NCBI GenBank assembly: GCA_016182975.1
Contig: JACPFJ010000019.1
Coordinates: forward strand, 1-64,000
Length of the DNA: 64,000 nucleotides
Direction: 5' to 3'
DNA from: Deltaproteobacteria bacterium
GTDB lineage: Bacteria > Desulfobacterota > Desulfuromonadia > Geobacterales > Pseudopelobacteraceae
The notes below the pieces were generated by a model. The model was not told where the DNA came from and did no database searches. It saw nothing but the letters and a program-made list of their open reading frames with translations. Of the stretch, positions 62,154 to 64,000 are shown one piece after another; within the stretch, counting starts at the first letter, position 1, and every line of letters begins with the position of its first letter. A program made the translations under genes and the position numbers.

Positions 62154-64000
62154 TTACAGTACCGCCTTCAGGTAGGCGGAGGTGGTATCACGTTTTTCCC
62201 GTTCGATCTCGGCAGGGTCCACCTCCACGAACCTTTCGTCCGGGGTGACCTTGAAGAGCGGCTGCCCCTTCTGGACGATGGTGCCATCACCACCCTGGAT
62301 GATGATCTTGTCGATGGTTCCGGAGAAGGTCGCCCTGACTGTGTTGAACATCTTCATGACCTCGATGATGTAGAGCGCCTGACCCTTGTCGAAGTGCATC
62401 CCCTCGGTTACGAAGGAGGGCAGGCCGGGGGCCTCCTGGCTGTAGTACATCCCGCCGCACATGGAAACGACCTCGTCGGCCTTGGTTGACGGCGGCGGCA
62501 CCAGGATCTTCTTCATACGTGCCTGCAGTTCGGCGTCATGCAGATAGACCGGTATGGTGACCTCCAGGTCCTCCTCTACCCTGAAATTCCAGAATTTGAC
62601 CTTATCGGCGATCAGGAACAGCATCCCCAGGAGTTCCAGGCCTGCCTCGAACCCCACATGGGCAGAGCGGATATCATCCCATTCGGCAGCCGTGAATCCA
62701 GCTTGCGGTTTGTCCTTCATCAGGGTTTCATTGAGTTTGAAGTAGTCATTTTCGCCGAGCCTGAACTTTGCATTCAAGGTCGCGTAAAAACGGAGTCCCT
62801 TCTGGAGCACCTCGTTGTCGTGGCTCCAGATCACTTCCGCTGCCGGCGCCTTGGGATCATAGGACATGTTCAGGTAATCGTAGGTCTCGTTCAGGATGGT
62901 CAGCGGATTGTACAGCCAGACCACCTTTCCATTTTCCAGCTTGAAGTTCTTCTTGTTGATGGAGAGCCAACCGGAGAGCAGGTGCGGGTCCTCCAGCAAG
63001 CGGTCCATGGGGCGGGTCACCAGGGTCCCCTTGCGGTCCAGGATCTGGGACACGTTCTTGGCGACCGCCGGATCATCCGGGAACTGCTCGGTCATCCGTT
63101 TGGCATATGCCTTCTTCATCTGCAGGAACGCATATACCGTATCCAGCTTGCCGGCCTCTTCCTTGAGCTGTCCCACCAGGGTCAGGTAGGGGACCACGAA
63201 GCGGGTGGTAGGCTTGGCCATGACGTTCTGGCCCAGGAACCAGTTCACCAGGCCGTAGTGGAACTCCAGGTTGGTGGCCAGGTCGCTGCCGCGCAGGATG
63301 GTCGTTCCCAGCACCCTGGAGAGGTGTTGATAGCTGTCCAGGCGATCCTCTCCCTTGGTCAAAAGCAGCGCGATGTTGGAGTCATAGGCGCCGGCCACCT
63401 TGTAGCGCATGAACATGCCGGTGTCCGGATTGACCAGGCAGATGCCCTGGTCGTCGCGGATCTCTCCCTCGATCGGGGGCGACCAGTAGCGGATCATGCC
63501 GCCCGCATGGGGGGAGAGGGAGCTGTCTGTGGCATTGAGGCGGGCCTCGGCGCCGGCCCCGAAGCGTGGGATGCGCTCCGGCTTGGGGAGCAGCTTCTTG
63601 TGCCGCGCCAGGAGCGCCATGGCCTCCACCAGGGACTCGACGATGAAGAAGTCTTTCTTGTCCTTGGGGTTGGTGAACTTGAGGCTGTAACAGAGCTCGG
63701 AAACCCGGTGCTCCACCTGAATCCTGGTGTTTACCTCCATGAAGTAGTAGCGGTCGCGGTCCACGATGCACTCGAAGGTGGAGGCGGAGTCGAGGCCAAC
63801 CGCGGCGCCGAACTTGGTGGAATCATCCTCCATCCTTTTGAGCACCTTCAGGTCGCTCTCCAGGGCCTTTACCTCGGCCTTTCTGCCGGCCTTTTTGGCC
63901 TTCTCGATGGCCAGGGCCAGCCCTTCCTGAGTAACCGAGATCTCCAGAAGCTTCTGCTCATGCATCTGCAGCGAGCAGTCACGCCCCCCCAGGGACACGC
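62154..64000 (-). CDS. biotin-dependent acyl-CoA carboxylase, biotin carboxylase-BCCP fusion (5' truncated by window)
   Basis: The last 614 or so residues of a larger protein; the start lies beyond the window. SLGGRDCSLQMHEQKLLE and FMEVNTRIQVEHRVSELC are biotin carboxylase ATP-grasp motifs. A roughly 60-residue helical insert lies between them. The middle region (about 200-450) is unassigned. The C-terminal biotinyl domain has the lysine in IIEVMKMFNTV, 65 residues from the end. With the mutase and epimerase downstream, propionyl-CoA or a related acyl-CoA is the likely substrate, but the carboxyltransferase subunit is not seen. Confidence 0.85.
   Translation of the reverse strand, partial: VSLGGRDCSLQMHEQKLLEISVTQEGLALAIEKAKKAGRKAEVKALESDLKVLKRMEDDSTKFGAAVGLDSASTFECIVDRDRYYFMEVNTRIQVEHRVSELCYSLKFTNPKDKKDFFIVESLVEAMALLARHKKLLPKPERIPRFGAGAEARLNATDSSLSPHAGGMIRYWSPPIEGEIRDDQGICLVNPDTGMFMRYKVAGAYDSNIALLLTKGEDRLDSYQHLSRVLGTTILRGSDLATNLEFHYGLVNWFLGQNVMAKPTTRFVVPYLTLVGQLKEEAGKLDTVYAFLQMKKAYAKRMTEQFPDDPAVAKNVSQILDRKGTLVTRPMDRLLEDPHLLSGWLSINKKNFKLENGKVVWLYNPLTILNETYDYLNMSYDPKAPAAEVIWSHDNEVLQKGLRFYATLNAKFRLGENDYFKLNETLMKDKPQAGFTAAEWDDIRSAHVGFEAGLELLGMLFLIADKVKFWNFRVEEDLEVTIPVYLHDAELQARMKKILVPPPSTKADEVVSMCGGMYYSQEAPGLPSFVTEGMHFDKGQALYIIEVMKMFNTVRATFSGTIDKIIIQGGDGTIVQKGQPLFKVTPDERFVEVDPAEIEREKRDTTSAYLKAVL

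Overview
The window reads as a chromosomal segment of a GC-rich (about 60%) anaerobic deltaproteobacterium of the Geobacterales type. The evidence is the parA-parB gene pair directly upstream of an F1 ATP synthase operon that encodes both b and b' subunits, a small tri-heme c-type cytochrome, the hopanoid glycosyltransferase HpnI, a methylmalonyl-CoA gene set, GatCAB, and many DksA, YgiQ, RimO and c-di-GMP type genes. A Geobacter or Pelobacter propionicus-like host fits, but no species can be fixed from sequence reading alone.

Layout. 1-250: stacked inverted and tandem repeats. 0.3-1.4 kb (-): ArnD-type deacetylase and a DUF4911 protein. 1.5-4.4 kb (+): Kup potassium transporter and a CaCA cation antiporter. 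4.4-6.0 kb (-): radical SAM protein and an unknown protein. 6.1-13.9 kb (-): parA, parB, then atpF'-F-H-A-G-D-C. 14.1-15.3 kb: tri-heme cytochrome and a convergent pseudouridine synthase. 15.6-18.5 kb (+): methyltransferase, hpnI, beta-propeller lipoprotein. 18.6-25.1 kb (+): TetR regulator and a tripartite RND efflux operon. 25.2-29.4 kb (+): Mla lipid-transport operon with an embedded TolC-family gene. 29.6 kb: cold-shock protein. 30-33 kb (-): YgiQ and argC. 33-37.4 kb (-): HDOD histidine kinase plus REC-PAS-GGDEF-EAL protein. 37.9-38.7 kb (-): rpsI, rplM. 38.9-42.3 kb (+): gatC-gatA-gatB. 42.3-47.4 kb (+): orphan cheA, lolA, yajQ-type gene, rimO, dksA-type gene. 47.4 kb (-): DUF362 ferredoxin protein. 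48.7-49.1 kb (+): tRNA-Lys and tRNA-Glu. 49.2-51.1 kb (+): ABC-F ATPase and an RF-1-like GGQ protein. 51.4-58.9 kb (-): moaC, purA, hisZ, an exported FG-GAP-like protein, a coiled-coil protein, a small exported protein and a porin. 59.4-64 kb (-): methylmalonyl-CoA epimerase, a GxxExxY gene, methylmalonyl-CoA mutase and a biotin-dependent carboxylase that runs off the window.

Most striking is how many gaps, including gaps inside operons, hold short palindromic repeats of several families. One copy (59862-60300) has inverted termini of 29 bp that match at 28 positions and enclose, with only 2 and 4 bases to spare, a 124-codon gene for a GxxExxY protein of the PD-(D/E)XK nuclease-like class. 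Three gene-less copies with the same termini but a short unrelated core lie at 51.2, 51.9 and 56.9 kb. A second family with CGCAAAGACGC termini shares outer flanking sequence with them. This looks like a small mobile element with MITE-like derivatives, and is the best candidate here for an under-described system.
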